Origin: Posidonia oceanica
Taxonomy: Eukaryota; Streptophyta; Magnoliopsida; Alismatales; Posidoniaceae
Direction of reading: 5' to 3'
Assembly (NCBI GenBank): GCA_037176725.1
Contig: JAZBRS010000014.1
Coordinates: forward strand, 71,902,501 to 71,966,500
Length of the DNA stretch: 64,000 nucleotides
Shown: positions 1 through 11,296 of the stretch, piece after piece
Layout of the letters: every line of letters starts with the position of its first letter
How positions within the stretch are numbered: position 1 is the first letter of the stretch
The notes under the pieces: generated by a model
Told to the model about the DNA's origin: nothing
The model's database searches: none
Seen by the model: the letters and a program-made list of their open reading frames with translations, nothing else
Made by a program: the position numbers and the translations under genes

Positions 1-1494
1 AATTAAATGACAGTAGTTGATATAGGACCCAAACGCAATTAAAAACAACTGAAGGGCTTCATTGTAAAGATAAAAAACTAAATGCTTAACTACTGATGGA
101 CCTACTTGCAACTATTTAAAAACTAACGAATTTAATTTCAATGCATGCTTTAAACTTACTAAACTTTTTAAAAACAAAAAAAATAAAGTCACAGTGCTTC
201 TTCCTCGCACAACCTCAGCAATTGTGCTGCAGAGATGGCGGAGGTCGACGTAGGTGCTGGAGGTTGTGGTGGTGGCCGGGCAGTGTTGATCCAGCTTCCT
301 GGAGCTCCGGCAAAGGTCTGGATGAGGTCTGGAGCGATTCGGCACACTGAGGCGGCCGGGAGCAAGCGGCGGAGCTGAGGCATGCACGGGCGGAGGAGAG
401 TTTGGAACGGCACGCTAAGGGGCGGAGCTGGCTTCTGGCATCTTGGCGATACTCAGGGGAAGCTCCGGAGCTGCTGCGAAGGACCGGAGTGCGCAAGGTG
501 CTCAGCGACAGTTGCGGCTGGTCTGCCGTCGTCGGGGAAGACAACCGGAGTGGCGAGTCAACCTAGAGCTAGGGGGCACTAAACCTACTCTTATTTATCT
601 TGAAAGCAAGAAGGAAGTAAATGGAGTGTGATGGTAGGGTTTTTTACCTAGGGCGAGGTTCGACGCATGCTGTCGATGTCTAGTTGGGTTGACAGGCCGA
701 CGGGAGGTTGCAGCGGTGCTGGGTGGACCGGAAGCGGCGCGCAGTGATCAGAGGTGGCTCCTGGCGTAGCGAGGGTGATCCGGAGCTGCTCAGAAGTGAG
801 CTGCGATGCTCGGACAAAGATCTGGGATTTTTTGGGTCAACTGGGGTCTCTCTTGGCTCAGTTCGAGTTGGTGGCTCTCTGGTTGCTCGATGGTGGTTGC
901 TTTGGTTCGTGAAGGTGCGGTGAAGAAGGGGGAGTGGTTGGATTGCGGTGGTGTAAGCTCTGTGGTGAGGTGGCTTGTTTTGGAGTTTCTAGGTCAATTG
1001 GGCATGAAGGTGTTTGTGGTGGATTTCTGGGGCTGTAGGGCGTTAGGGGGCGAACTGAGGATTGGGTGGAGAAGGTGGTTGTGCTGTGAGTGTCATGGAG
1101 AAGTTTTGGTGGATGGGAGTGGCTGTGTGAAGGTGTTTATGTGGTGGAAGTTGCAGGTTTGCTAATGGGGAAGCTCTGGTTTTTTTCTCTCGCACGAAGC
1201 TTGCCCTCTCTGGGTTCGGATCGATTGGAAGGGAAGACAAGGAAGAGTTTTGTTCTCCGACTGCCACTCGAGTGGGCGTGGCTCGCACAGAGGCTGGGAA
1301 TTGGGTTTGCAGGTGGGTTGCAGGTGTGGCAGTGAGAGGAGGAGGCCGGCGAGAGGTTTGGCCGTGAGGCTGCAAGTGCCGAAAGGTGGAGTGTGGGCAG
1401 GGGTGGAGTGTGCGGCCGTGCGAGTGGTTGTGTGTGTGTGTCTATGCAGGCGGGTAGCGTGCGTCCGGTTTGAATCAGAGAGGAAAGGAGAGGA

Positions 1495-1860
1495 AGCATC
1501 TATTGTGAGGAGAAGAAGAAGAAGAAGGGGAGAAGGAGGAGGCCTGGGTCGCAGGCCGGGTTGGTGCGCGGAGAAAAAAAAGAAACAAAGGAAAAAAGGA
1601 GGAGTGGGCCGGGCAGTGGGAGAAGGAGGAAGGAAAAAAAGAAAAAGGAAGGAGGGAGAGGTGAAGGTGGCTGTGGGCTGGACTGGGCCCGTGGAGAAAA
1701 TGGGAAAAAAAGGAAGAAAAAGAAGAAGAGGGAGGAAGGGAGAGAGATGGACTTGGTGGGTTGGGCTTGGTGTTGAGGAGGGAAAAAGAGGGGAAGAAGA
1801 AAAAGAAAGAAGAATAGGAAAGAAGAAAAAAGAAAGAGGAAGAGGGTTTAAGTTTTGGTT
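1495..1860. repeat. Purine-rich low-complexity block in M LTR
   Basis: A long GAA/GGA/AAAG-rich stretch lies on the plus strand. It corresponds to the CTT/TCC-rich block of the plus-oriented LTRs (15720-15930 and 48170-48420). It generates long but meaningless Lys/Arg/Glu/Gly-rich ORFs. Confidence 0.7.
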
Positions 1861-1889
1861 TTCAAGTTTTGGGGTAGTGAACCTTAGAG

Positions 1890-2640
1890 TTTTCTAGGTT
1901 TTTAAAAAGTGGGTTTGACCTAGGTTTTAAGTGAATTGTTTCCTAGGGTTTTAAGGATGGTTTTCTAGGTTTTTCTTTTGTATTTTCTAGAATTTTGTTT
2001 CAAGGTTTGGTTTTTAGTTTTAATTTGTTTTCTTAGATTTTTTAATTTGTTTTCTAAGTTTTGTTTCCTTAGGTTTTCTCCTTTTGTTTTTCCTAGGTTT
2101 TTGTTCTTTTGTTTTTTTTTTTAAGTTTTAAATTAGGGTTTTGAAGTTTTAAGAAGATTGTTTTTTAGGTTAAGTCTTTAAGTAATTTTTCTTAAGTTTT
2201 TCTTTTTAATTGTCTTCTAGGTTTTGTTCTTTTGTTTTTTCTAGGTTTTGTTATTTTGTTTTTTCCTAGGGTTTTGAATTGTTTAATTGTTTTCTAGGTT
2301 TTCGAATTGGATTTTCTAGAGTTTTAAATGTGTAAGTTTTTAGGGTTTTTAAATGTGCTTGTTTTCCTAGAGTTTGAAGGGGATTTCCTAGGGTTTTTTG
2401 GATGAGTTTTCCTAAGGTTTTGCATTGCTTTTTCTAGGGTTTTGAATGTGTAATTTTCTAGGTCTTGATGAAGTGTTTTCCCTAGGGTTTCAGAAGTGAT
2501 TTTCTAGGGTTTAGAAGTGTAGTTTCTAGGCTCAATTTTGAGGTGTTCTCCCTAGGGTTTTGCATAGTTTTTCCTAGGGTTTTTGGGATTGTTTTCTTGG
2601 GTTTGGTTTTAGGGTTCTAAAGTTTTTAATTTTCTGGTTT
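1890..2640. repeat. Telo-box-like T-rich tract in M LTR
   Basis: The tract repeats short blocks of the form TTTTCCTAGGGTTTTGAA with many copies of TAGGGTTT, which is the plant telo-box (AAACCCTA) on the other strand. I count about ten in this LTR portion. The same motif recurs in the equivalent A-rich tracts of the O LTRs, in the opposite orientation. No coding potential is seen. Confidence 0.6.
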
Positions 2641-2721
2641 TTTTGTGGTGTGGGGTTTCCTATGTCATTCTAGAGAGAAAGAGAGAGCCACTAAGCAGGG
2701 ATCAAATGTGGGGTGTTAACA

Positions 2722-2735
2722 GATGCCCCTCCTTG
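2722..2735 (-). other. Polypurine tract of element M
   Basis: On the minus strand, CAAGGAGGGGCATC sits immediately before the LTR start TGTTAACACC, where second-strand DNA priming is expected. A very similar purine run precedes the N LTRs. Confidence 0.6.
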
Positions 2736-3334
2736 AGCGAGGTCAAGGGGACCGAGACCGCTGCTCAAGGTTGACAGGACATCCCACCTGACCGGCGAGA
2801 GCCAGGCACTTTTGGCATGGGCCACTTTTTCGACGGATGCACTGAAAATCATGACCCGATGTCGACATGCAAATGCAAAGTGCGGATGCGAATGCAGATA
2901 TGGATGTTGATGCCACACTGACCTAAATGCCAATGCAATGCTGATGTTGAACCAAAAATGCGCCAATGCATGATGCAGATATGGTAAGAGGAAGTGCCGT
3001 GCCGATGCATGGAGATGTGTAGTGATGCTAATGCAGCTACCTAGCATGGAGTGCCGATGCAGCGCAGTGTGATGAGTGCTGATGATGTAATGCAGATGAT
3101 GCTAAAAAGGGATGCAATGATACGTGATGCGATGCTAGGCGACAAGTTGGCAGCTAATCCAAACTTGCGCAAAAAGGGGCGCCAGACAAGACTAACGTAC
3201 TTGCTGTCCGCGACGCCAGACATTTTAGCGGATGTCACCCAGGCAGTTAAGGTTGCCAGCCTGAAAAGGAGAGGGAGGATAGACAATATGACGGGTGTCA
3301 ACTGAGTAGTTAGGGCTGCCAGTCCGAAGAAAAG
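2736..3334 (-). other. Element M 3' UTR, distal part
   Basis: This is non-coding sequence between the tandem array and the LTR. It contains imperfect (GATGCAAATGC)-like direct repeats at about 2850-3130. At 3225-3330 there is a stretch (TAGTTAGGGCTGCCAG and flanks) that recurs at about 5060-5110, so the array between them is bracketed by related direct repeats. Confidence 0.5.
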
Positions 3335-4935
3335 CAAACAGACGTGACTTTTAGAAGGCACGCAAAGGCGCTCGCAAAAGGGCAAGCGAAGAGGAGGAGC
3401 AGACATGACTTCGAGAAGGCATGCAAAGGGCCTGCAAAAAGGCAAGCAAAAAGCAAAAATAGACATGACTTCGAAAAGATATGCAAAGGGGCTTGCAAAA
3501 AGGCAAGTAGACATGACCACGGAAGGGCATGCAAAGGGCTCGCAAAACAGCAAGCAAAAAAGGAAACAGACATGACTTCGAAAAGGCATGCAAAGGGCTT
3601 GCAAAAAGGCAAGCAGACATGACCTCGAAAGGGCACGCAAAGGAGCTTGAAGTAAGTAGACATGACCTCAAAAGGGCATGCAAAGGAGCTTGAAGCAAGC
3701 AGACATGACCTCGAAAGGGCATGCAAAGGAGCTTGAAGCAAGCAGACATGACCTTGAAAGGGCATGCAAAGGGGCTTGTCCTCAAACCTATTGAGGAAAC
3801 AAGCAGACATGACTTTGAAAAGGCATGCAAAGGCGCTCGTCCTCAACCCGACTAAGGAAACAAGCAGACATGACCTCGAAAGGGCATGCAAAGGGCTCAT
3901 CCTCAAACCGATTGAGTAAACAAGTAGACATGACTTTGAAAAGACATGCAAAGGTGCTCGTCCTTGAACCATCGCAGAAACAAGTAGACATGACCTCGAA
4001 AGGGCATGCAAAGGGCTTGCAAAACGGCATGCAAAAGGGGAACAGACATGACTTCGAAAAGGCATGCAAAAGGCTTGCAAAAAGGCAAGCAGGCATGACC
4101 TTGAAAGGGCATGCAAAGGGCTCGTCCTCAAACCTGTTGAGGAAACAAGCAGACATGACCTCGAAAGGGCATGCAAAAGGGCTTGAAGGAAGCAGACATG
4201 ACCTCGAAAGCGCATGCAAAGGAGCTTGAAGCAAGCAGACATGACCTCGAAAATGGATGGAAAGGGACTTGAAGCAAGCAGACATGACCTTGAAAGGGCA
4301 TGCAAAGGAGCTTGAGGCAAGCAGACAAGGAAAGCAGACATGACTTCGGAAAGTCATGCAAAGGGCTTGCAAAAGGGCAAGCAAACAAGGAAAAACAGAT
4401 ATGACTTCGAAAAGTCATGCAAAGGGCTTACAAAAGGGCAAGCAAACAAGGAAAAAGCAGACATGACTTCGAAAGTCATGCAAAGGGCTTGCAAAAAGGC
4501 AAGCAAACCAAGGAAAGCAGACATGACTTCAAAAAGTCATGCAAAGGGCTTGCAAAAGGGCAAGCAAACCAAGGAAAGCAGACATGACTTCGAAAAGTCA
4601 TGCAAAGGGCTTGCGAAAAGGCAAGCAAACAAAGGAAAGCAGACATGACTTCGAAAAGTCATGCAAAGGGCTTGCGAAAAGGCAAGCAAACAAAGGAAAG
4701 CAGACATGACTTCGAAAAGTCATGCAAAGGGCTTGCGAAAAGGCCAGCAAGCAAGAGAAAGCAGGCATGACTTCGAAAAGTCATGCAAAGGAGGCTTGCA
4801 AAAAGGTAGGCAAACAAGGGGAGCAGACATGACTTCGAAAAGTCATGCAAAGGGCTTGCAAAAAGGCAAGCAAACAAGAGAGAGCAGACATGACTTCGAA
4901 AAGTCATGCAAAGGGCTTGCAAAACGGCAAGTAGA
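3335..4935 (-). repeat. 3' UTR tandem array of element M
   Basis: About thirty tandem units are present. The part at 4330-4935 has a regular unit of about 61 bp built around TGACTTCGAAAAGTCA (ten copies, a near-perfect inverted repeat) followed by TGCAAAGGGCTTGCA (a second inverted repeat). The part at 3335-4330 uses shorter units of about 39-60 bp with CAGACATGACCTCGAAAGGG and occasional TCCTCAAACC..TTGAGGAAAC hairpin-like inserts. Long ORFs on both strands are artefacts of the repeat. Hypervariable tandem repeats in this position are a known trait of Tat/Ogre 3' UTRs. Confidence 0.85.
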
Positions 4936-5473
4936 TGCACAGAACGCTAGGAAGAGGATGACACCATAAGACAGCAAAAAAGATGCCCCTGGTATTAGGG
5001 GTGATCCCAGGGGACAGCTGAAGCGCCTTTGGTATTGAAAAACGACGAACATAGATAAAGCTAACGCGCTTGTCAAACGGGTAGTTAGGGCTACCAGCCC
5101 GGAAGAAGATCTGACCGGGAGTGCTCGAGGCTTCGCTCGTCTCGACGGCATTGGTCTGTAGAGATTCTGGCGCCTTGGGGGAGTGCGGAGTTTGCCTGGT
5201 GGCCTTCCCTGACACTGAGAGTGTTGGCAGTTACTTCTGCACTGGCAAGCTGTCAGGTTCTGATAGTGCCCTCCTCATGGCTCTGGGGGGCTGAAGCAGT
5301 ATGCTGAAGATATGATTGAGACCATGTATGCATTATGTTATGGAAAGCTAACCAAACACACAAGCACATGGTACAAAATATCCTTGCATTAACAAAGTCT
5401 TGATTACACGCCTATAACAGGCTGAACAGAGTACAACAAGACTCAAAAAGGGATATGCAGATGTACAAACGCC
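4936..5473 (-). other. Element M 3' UTR, proximal part
   Basis: This is non-coding sequence between the extra ORF and the tandem array. On the minus strand, about 75-110 nt after the ORF stop, a stretch (TGTAATCAAG then TTAATGCAAGG) aligns with the polyadenylation region found after the homologous ORF of element O at 39161-39185. In M the AATAAA hexamer itself is not kept. No other features are seen. Confidence 0.45.
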
Positions 5474-6676
5474 CTAGCTGGTCCAGGCCTTCTTCGACCT
5501 CCCGGCATTAGGAAACAGAAGTGCGCCAGGTGGGATCTCATTAATGGGCCAAAGCCCCTGTACTTCAGTTAGGTACTCAGGAGTATATCCCGAGCCCTTT
5601 GCAGCTGCAATGTCTGTTGATTTCACGCCATGGCGCATATGGTCGGCTAGCTCTATGGTGGCAGCGACTATGCTGAAAGGATAGGGTTGGAGCAGCTTCG
5701 GTGCCATGCTGTCGACGAAAGTCCCTTGCTGGAAACCAAACTGCCGCATGACCCGGATGGGGTGATACTCCATGCCTTCGGTGAACCCTGGCAGGACGAC
5801 CAGTTGCATGTTGTGGGCGTCGAAGAAAACAGTGAACGGCTCTGCTGTAGATGGGATGATACGCCAGGTTACTGTATCATCTGTCAGCTTTTCTAGCCTT
5901 CCATACTCATCGTGGAAAGTCTTGATGGTCTTGGCGTAGCCGCTGCTGCAGTATGTCTCAAATGCATGTTTCTAGGGGTGCAGGATGTCAATCTCCAGAA
6001 GTCCAACCAGCCACACCTGTGCCAGAGCTCCGCAGCCGTGAAAGTGGCGGCTACGGTGCGAAATGCGGTCCAGCCCACAGTACGTCTCAACTAGGATGAC
6101 AGGTGCCAGGTCGATTTGGCGGGTCACCACAGCAAGGGCGATCTCCGCAATCTCAATAGCGACAGTCATCCTGCCATGACTGAAGATTAGCTCGCCCAAG
6201 AAGTGGGTGACGAAGCCGTGGAGCCATAGTTCATCTCCTAATGCGGCGCGCTTCATGGAGACTTCCTCAAAATAGTTCAGGCGGAGCGCAGGTACAAGCC
6301 CGTCGACGCAGACTAGTATTTTCTCGCAGCTTTGTGCAGTGAGCCCCGTGAGTTGTCTCAGGATGGCAATATAGCCAGAACGCCTCATGAACACAGTAGG
6401 TCCCATGAGCTTGGAGAAGCCGCAGATTCGGCGTACTTCCTCCAGTGTTGGTGTTAATTCCGTCCTGCCGAAGCGGAAGACATGGTGCGCTGGTTTCCAG
6501 AATCTTGCAGCAGCGCACAAAAGATGACGGCTGACCTCCACATCAGCAGCTTTCAGAAGTCTGGGTGGGATGCCCCATAGGCTTAACTTCTCACGGTCAG
6601 CTTCAGTGAGCATGGCAATCCACTCTCGGAGGGTCCCGGACCAATGTGTCTAAGTCACCAAGGTAGGGAACCCCAT
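5474..6676 (-). pseudogene. Element M extra ORF, plant-mobile-domain-like (DUF7745-type), broken
   Basis: This ORF lies downstream of integrase in the sense orientation of M and codes for about 400 residues. It aligns from end to end with the O copy at 37900-39102. Both have ATG-GG(T/G) starts, the shared stretches LLKAADVEVSRHLLCAAARF and LTPTLEEVRRICGFS, a FVT.FL.ELIF.HGRMTV.IEIAEI block, YCGLDRISHR, LVVLPGFT.G.EYHPI.VMRQFG and a basic C-terminus. The reading frame is continuous, but it is stopped near codon 9 (TAG) and again just upstream of 5972, after ..EIDILHP. No frameshift is seen. The pattern W-x-P..H-x-F..LTPTLEEV resembles the retroelement-borne plant mobile domain superfamily. The biochemical function is unknown. 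The family name is from memory of similar plant proteins and is less certain than the homology within this window. Confidence 0.65.
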
Positions 6677-8367
6677 TGTAGGAGAGAATGCAGTCAGTTG
6701 GTGCGAAATCCTCGAGTACCTGTAGCCAAAGCTGTTCATCAATCCAGAACATGTACAGGCATATAATACTGGCTGACAGAGAAGCAGATGTGCATATAAA
6801 GCTGATAAAGCGGTTCAAAAGCTACAGCTAGCAATCAGACCTCAAAATTCAAGCATATTCAGTTAAGCAAAGGGGGGCTTCGCTTGCACAGGGCGAAGTC
6901 ACACAAAAGGCACTCTTGTCCTCATCCGTGTGGAGCGAGGAGATAAGGGAAGGGGGGGTTTCGTTCGTCTGAAACGAAGTCACAAAGGGGCGCGCTTGTC
7001 CTTATCCTGTACGGGGCAAGGGAACAAGTGAAAAGAGACTTCGTCCGCTCGGAGTGAAGTCGCACAGAGATTAGGGGTGGCGCCTAACCGCGCAGACTCG
7101 ACAGCTCGGGAGGGGCCCCAAGGGGTGCCAAGGTTGTCCTGCTGCCTCTGGAGTGATAGCCCTGTCTCTGATTACTGTTGTGTTCCCTGAGTTGCTGGAT
7201 TGGCAGTGATCGGTTGCTCTGAGGCTTGGAGGCAGTCAACCTGTCTTAGCAGAAGTACTGTCCCAGCGCTGAGCTGAGCCTTGCAGAGTGGGAGGAAAGG
7301 GGCAAAAGAAGTGATTTGATAGTGGATAGATGCATGCATGATCTATACTAAATCTATTGCCCTCAGCATATGGAGTGCTTGATGCCTGCTGCAAAGAAAG
7401 GAGCGGTCTCTGATTCACCAGACTCTACTCAGATTCCTAACTGTTGGTGGCGCTTCAGAAAGGGTACTATGGGCGCTCAGGCGGTGGTGTAGTGAGGACA
7501 GACTCCATGCCAAACTCTTAAGGAGCTACACCTAGTCTTCTTATTTTTCTTGTCTTTTTTGCTACCACATAGGTGTATGGATTTCCCCCATCCCTGGCTT
7601 TAAGGTAGTGGGCACCTAGTCGTGTGGTTGGGGGAGTTATTTGTTGGAGAAGAATGATTTGGCCCCTACGGGACTTGTGTTTCCCAAGCGCAAACTTGGT
7701 TCTTTAAGGTATGCGAAAGGGAGTGGGATCACGCTGCTTGCCTTTTTCTTCAAGGGTTGACTTTTTTCTTTTGCCTCTTTTTTATTTTGCCTGTTTTTCT
7801 TTTGCTTTTCTTTTTGTCTTTTCTTTCTTGTTCTTTTTTTGGTTTGTAGGTTTTCGCTGTCCCTAACTTAGAGGTAATGGACGTCTGGTTTTAAGATGGG
7901 GGACTAGGTTGGTAGACTCCCAGGTGCGGATGTTGGACCATCTTCGATGCAATTCGGAGGGATAAGGTTATGCTGCACACCTCTATCTCTAGGGCCGACT
8001 TCTGTCTCCGCCTTCTAGTCCTTTGTGGTGCCCAGGATAAGACATGTAGGTTTTGCTCACACTCTCTCACACCCTAGGATTTTTTCTCCCTCTTGAGGTG
8101 TAAGTCCTAGAGGGGTTTAGACATTTCGTCTGTCTTCATTGGATGGTGGCTCCCTCACTGGTTAGGACATCTAAGTAGTGTCAGGTGAGGTAGAGGGTAC
8201 TCCTCCCAGAGCAGGTAAGCATTTCTGATTTTCGTCATTAGGCCTATGATAGTAATGCACATAATACATTTACATCTTCTCTGTTGAAAAATAAAAAAGC
8301 CTAAAATGCATGGGAAAGATGGAATGCAAGAAGTAAGAGAGGAAAGACTCTGCAAGGCAGCGGCGGG
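6677..8367 (-). other. Element M spacer between integrase and extra ORF
   Basis: About 1.7 kb without a supported gene. The part at 7960-8030 aligns with the same spacer of element O (about 36840-36930), which supports equivalence. It contains a short tandem repeat at 6868-7075 (listed separately) and T-rich low complexity at 7740-7850. A promoter for the extra ORF could lie here, but none is recognisable. Confidence 0.5.
6868..7075. repeat. Three-copy direct repeat with GACTTCG/CGAAGTC arms
   Basis: Three imperfect units of about 80 bp each carry a short inverted repeat (for example CTTCGCTTGCACAGGGCGAAG, and TTTCGTTCGTCTGAAACGAA in the next unit), followed by CTTGTCCTTATCC-like text. The inverted arms are kept although the loop sequences differ, so compensatory change or hairpin maintenance is possible. 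Confidence 0.5.
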
Positions 8368-9940
8368 CTACTGGTAGTACTTCTTGAGATAGCATGAATT
8401 GACCAGCTCAGATTGCTTGACCTGGTCCATGTCCTCAAGGACTGCTGCGCCACCGGAGAAGATTCGCTTGACTAAGAAAGGGCCACGCCAGTTGGGCCGG
8501 AATTTCCCTCGACCGTCGGGGAGATGGATGGCTCGGAGGACCATATCCCCTGGATTGAAGCTTCTGGGCCTAACCTTCTTCAAGTATGCTCTAGCCGAGC
8601 ACTTCTGGTAGCAATGAGCATGATGTATGGCCTGCAGCCTACGCTCATCAATCAGGTTCAACTGGATGCAGCAGTCTTCAACCCACTTTGCTTCTTCCAG
8701 CTCAGCTTCTCGTAGGATCCGCAGTGAGGGGATCTCTACTTCGACAGACAGCACTGCATCCATGCCGTACACCAGAGAGTACAGGGTGGCTCCTGTTGAG
8801 GTCCGGATTGATGTCTTGTACGCCCAGAGTGCGTACGGAAGCTTGTCATGCCAGTCCTTGTGAGTCTCTGCCATCTTTTTCAAGATTTTGATAAGGTTCT
8901 TGTTGGCAGACTCTACCGCGCCATTCATTTGTGGCCGATAAGGCGAGGATCGGTGGTGCTTGATGTTGAAGCTCTGCAGGTAGTCTTCGATCCTCTTGGC
9001 TATGAAGTTTGTGCCGTTATTAGAGATAAGCGCGTGTGGGACCCCATACCGGGCTATGATATTGTTTCAGATAAACTTCTCTGTAGCCACGGCAGTAACT
9101 GTCTTGTAGGAGGCTGCTTCCACCCACTTGGTAAAGTAGTCGATCGCCACTAGAATGTAGCGATGACTGTTGGAAGCTGGTGGGTGTACGGCGCCAATGA
9201 CATCGATCCCCTAGGTGGAGAAAGGCTATGGCAAAGACATGTTGTGCAATTCCTGTGGGAGAGCGTGTATGAAGTTCCCATGGATTTGGCAGGTATGGCA
9301 TTTGCGCACAAACTGACAGCAGTCTGCCTCCATGGTTGACCAGAAATAGCCTTGGAGCATAATCTTCTTGGTCAGCAACACACCATTCATGTGAAGGCCG
9401 TAGGTGCCTGCATGGACTTGGAGCAATAGTGTGTCGGCCTCCTTTTTGTTTACGCAGCGTAGGAGCATCTAGTTGTAAGATCTTCTGTACAGATGTCCTA
9501 CCCCTATCACGTACTTTGACGCCAGATGCGCCAAAGTCTTTTTGTCTGTGGCTGAGGCGCCAGGTGGAGGGCTGCCAGATTCCAGGAAGATTTCAATGTC
9601 ATGATACCATGGAAGTTCCTATATTGGATCCACTTCCTCGATAGTCAAGCTGTGTGCGGGCTGTTCCACACGAGAGACTGATACGTCCACTGCACGATGT
9701 TCGGGTATGGAGAGCCAAGATGCAAAGGCTGCCAAAGCATCTGCATAGGCGTTCTTGGCTCTATTCATGTAAGTGAAGCGGATGTCTTCATATTCTTCTA
9801 TCAGCTTTAGCAGGCATTCATGATAAGGTACCAGCTTGGGGTCCTTGGTCTTTCAGTCACCGTTAACCTGTGAGATGACCAGCATCGCATCTCCGTGTAC
9901 ATGTAGCTTGTGCACATCATGTTCGAGTGCGACATGCAGT
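8368..9940 (-). pseudogene. Element M pol remnant: RNase H end plus integrase
   Basis: One minus-strand frame carries the C-terminal part of an archaeal-like RNase H (HGDAMLVISQVNGD, NAYADALA), then integrase. The integrase has an HHCC zinc-binding segment (VHAGTYGLHMN..CHTCQ), a catalytic core with GIDVIGAI, ISNNGTNF and NGAVESANKN, and a C-terminus ending in CYLKKYYQ. In-frame stops fall at 9853-9855, 9619-9621, 9469-9471, 9211-9213 and 9067-9069. The second catalytic Asp is Asn (SNNGT instead of SDNGT), so the integrase would be inactive even without stops. The upstream edge stops abruptly at 9940, where the N LTR begins, in the middle of RNase H. The homologous full region in O is 34800-36382. 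Confidence 0.85.
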
Positions 9941-10702
9941 TGTGGATATGGGGTTTTGGGAGGAGGAGGATTTCCGGAGGAGAAGGAGGCTTCGCCTCTC
10001 CCTTTTTTTTTGTTGCTATTCGCTCCTTCTTGGGGTCCTCTTTTGTTGTATCCGACTTCTTCACTCCACGTGTGTTGAAGTCAGTATGATTGCCACTCTC
10101 GGTTAGCTTTCGCTGGCCCTCGAGGCGCCTTGGGGAGATGTGACATGGTTGCAGGTTCAGCTACCTTGGGACAACGCCAACGTTGCCCAAGGGTGCTCGT
10201 GCTTGGTGAATTTCTTCTACTTTCTTCTTCCTCCTTGTATGACAAATGTTAGTAAAACAAACAAAAATAATGCAAAAATGGATCAATATGGTGTAGTAAC
10301 TTATTCAGAATAAATAGAAAAATGGAGAAACGCAATGAAATACGTACCCAAGGGGTTTGATCCCCCCGGTTGCGACTGATGAAAATGTATGCTTAGCTAC
10401 AACAATATATGAACTCAATATGCTTGATTATGCTATGGAATTAAATATGTGGTATGAGAAAAGGAAAAGAAAACAATAAATAGAGTCCCCTTTTATCTAT
10501 GCACGAAGTGCAAGACATGTCGACATGATGCCACCGACGACAAAGGGAAGCTCAAGCTCTTTCAAAGACTCTCCACCTCACAGAATTTCTCTTCACTATT
10601 TCAATTCTCAAGGACCTTACTTCTCTCTAAAAATCTTTCAATCTCAAAAAAACATGTGAGCTCCAAAAATCCGGCCCTTAACCCTGTGGGGGTACCCCTA
10701 CA

Positions 10703-10708
10703 TTTATA
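10703..10708 (-). promoter_or_regulatory. TATA box of N LTR a
   Basis: TATAAA lies on the minus strand about 590 bp into the LTR, followed closely by a GGGGTACCCC palindrome. The same layout recurs in the other three N LTRs (tataaa at 12742-12747, 43202-43207 and 45198-45203). Confidence 0.55.
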
Positions 10709-10772
10709 GAAGCAGAGGAGGAGCAAAAAAGGACACAAAGGCCAAGTCAGCAGAATTTCCTATTTCAGAAGT

Positions 10773-10828
10773 GTTATACGCTGGAAAAGTAGCACATAAT
10801 GTTATAAGCGGGAGTTCCAGCGTATAAC
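10773..10828. repeat. 14-bp perfect inverted repeat in N LTR a
   Basis: The arms GTTATACGCTGGAA (10773-10786) and TTCCAGCGTATAAC (10815-10828) are perfectly complementary around a 28-nt loop. The same arms are kept in copy c at 43272-43285 and 43314-43327. They lie upstream of the TATA box in the LTR orientation. Confidence 0.75.
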
Positions 10829-11296
10829 GACCTCTGAGACATAACTGCCAGGATAAAGGAAGATTCCCCAATTAAGGAGTCATTAAGTGTGTTTAACTCA
10901 GCTTTGATTACTTTGACCGGTCAACAGGTTCCGAAGAAGGCAAAAAACGATTTTAGGATTTGGCCAAATAAAGAAAGTTTTGAGTTGACTGGGTTGCCAC
11001 GTTGAATGCTCGAAAACCAGCGGCCAATGTTAGCCGCTGGAAAACCAGCGGCCAACGTTGTATGCTGAGAAGTCGGCGTACAACACCCTCAGTCAGTTCA
11101 ATTTCCAAATTTGGTCAAGACATGAAGAACAATCAAGTTACCAACACATGGGGCTTAGATAGGGATAACATTTTGGACCGAAGAGGAGACGTTTGGCTCG
11201 AGTAAGACGTCTTGGATTGGGCAAAGGGCTTCTAAAAACAACCTAATGCAATAGACTATACTAACATGAAGGGAGTGCCAAAACGAGGTATCTACA

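Larger units (their letters stand above)
1..2721 (-). mobile_element. Element M 3' LTR (5' portion, runs off window)
   Basis: Read on the minus strand, the sequence starts TGTTAACACCCC at 2721, preceded by a purine run. This is the LTR start expected of a Tat/Ogre-type element. It shows the same ordered landscape as the plus-strand LTRs of the window: an AAACCCTAG-rich A tract (plus 1890-2640, seen as T-rich), then a pyrimidine/purine-biased block (1500-1860), then a GC-richer block (200-1450). The end of the LTR lies outside the window. ORFs inside it are low-complexity and not supported as genes. Confidence 0.75.
9941..11296 (-). mobile_element. N LTR copy a
   Basis: A 1,356-bp LTR on the minus strand begins TGTAGATACC and ends ATATCCACA (TG..CA termini), with a polypurine tract directly upstream (11297-11314). 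It contains a TATA box, a downstream GGGGTACCCC palindrome, long inverted repeats and the CCAACGTTGTA(C/T)GCTG motif. It is one of four copies in the window (also 11981-13336, 42441-43767 and 44437-45792). Copies a and c are closest to each other, as are b and d, as expected if a two-LTR block was duplicated. Its outer end abuts the broken RNase H of M. Confidence 0.8.

Noticed and set aside
1250..1897. 215-codon basic ORF
   Set aside because: It is driven by the GAA/AAG-rich block of the M LTR. The frame is low-complexity Lys/Arg/Glu/Gly only.
3310..4341. 343-codon minus-strand ORF rich in Cys, Leu and Phe
   Set aside because: It is a translation of the M 3' UTR tandem array. Other frames of the same array are equally open.
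9941..11296. N LTR interpreted as a MITE or DNA transposon
   Set aside because: The ends are TG..CA direct-repeat LTR ends without terminal inverted repeats, a polypurine tract precedes each copy, and a TATA box is present.
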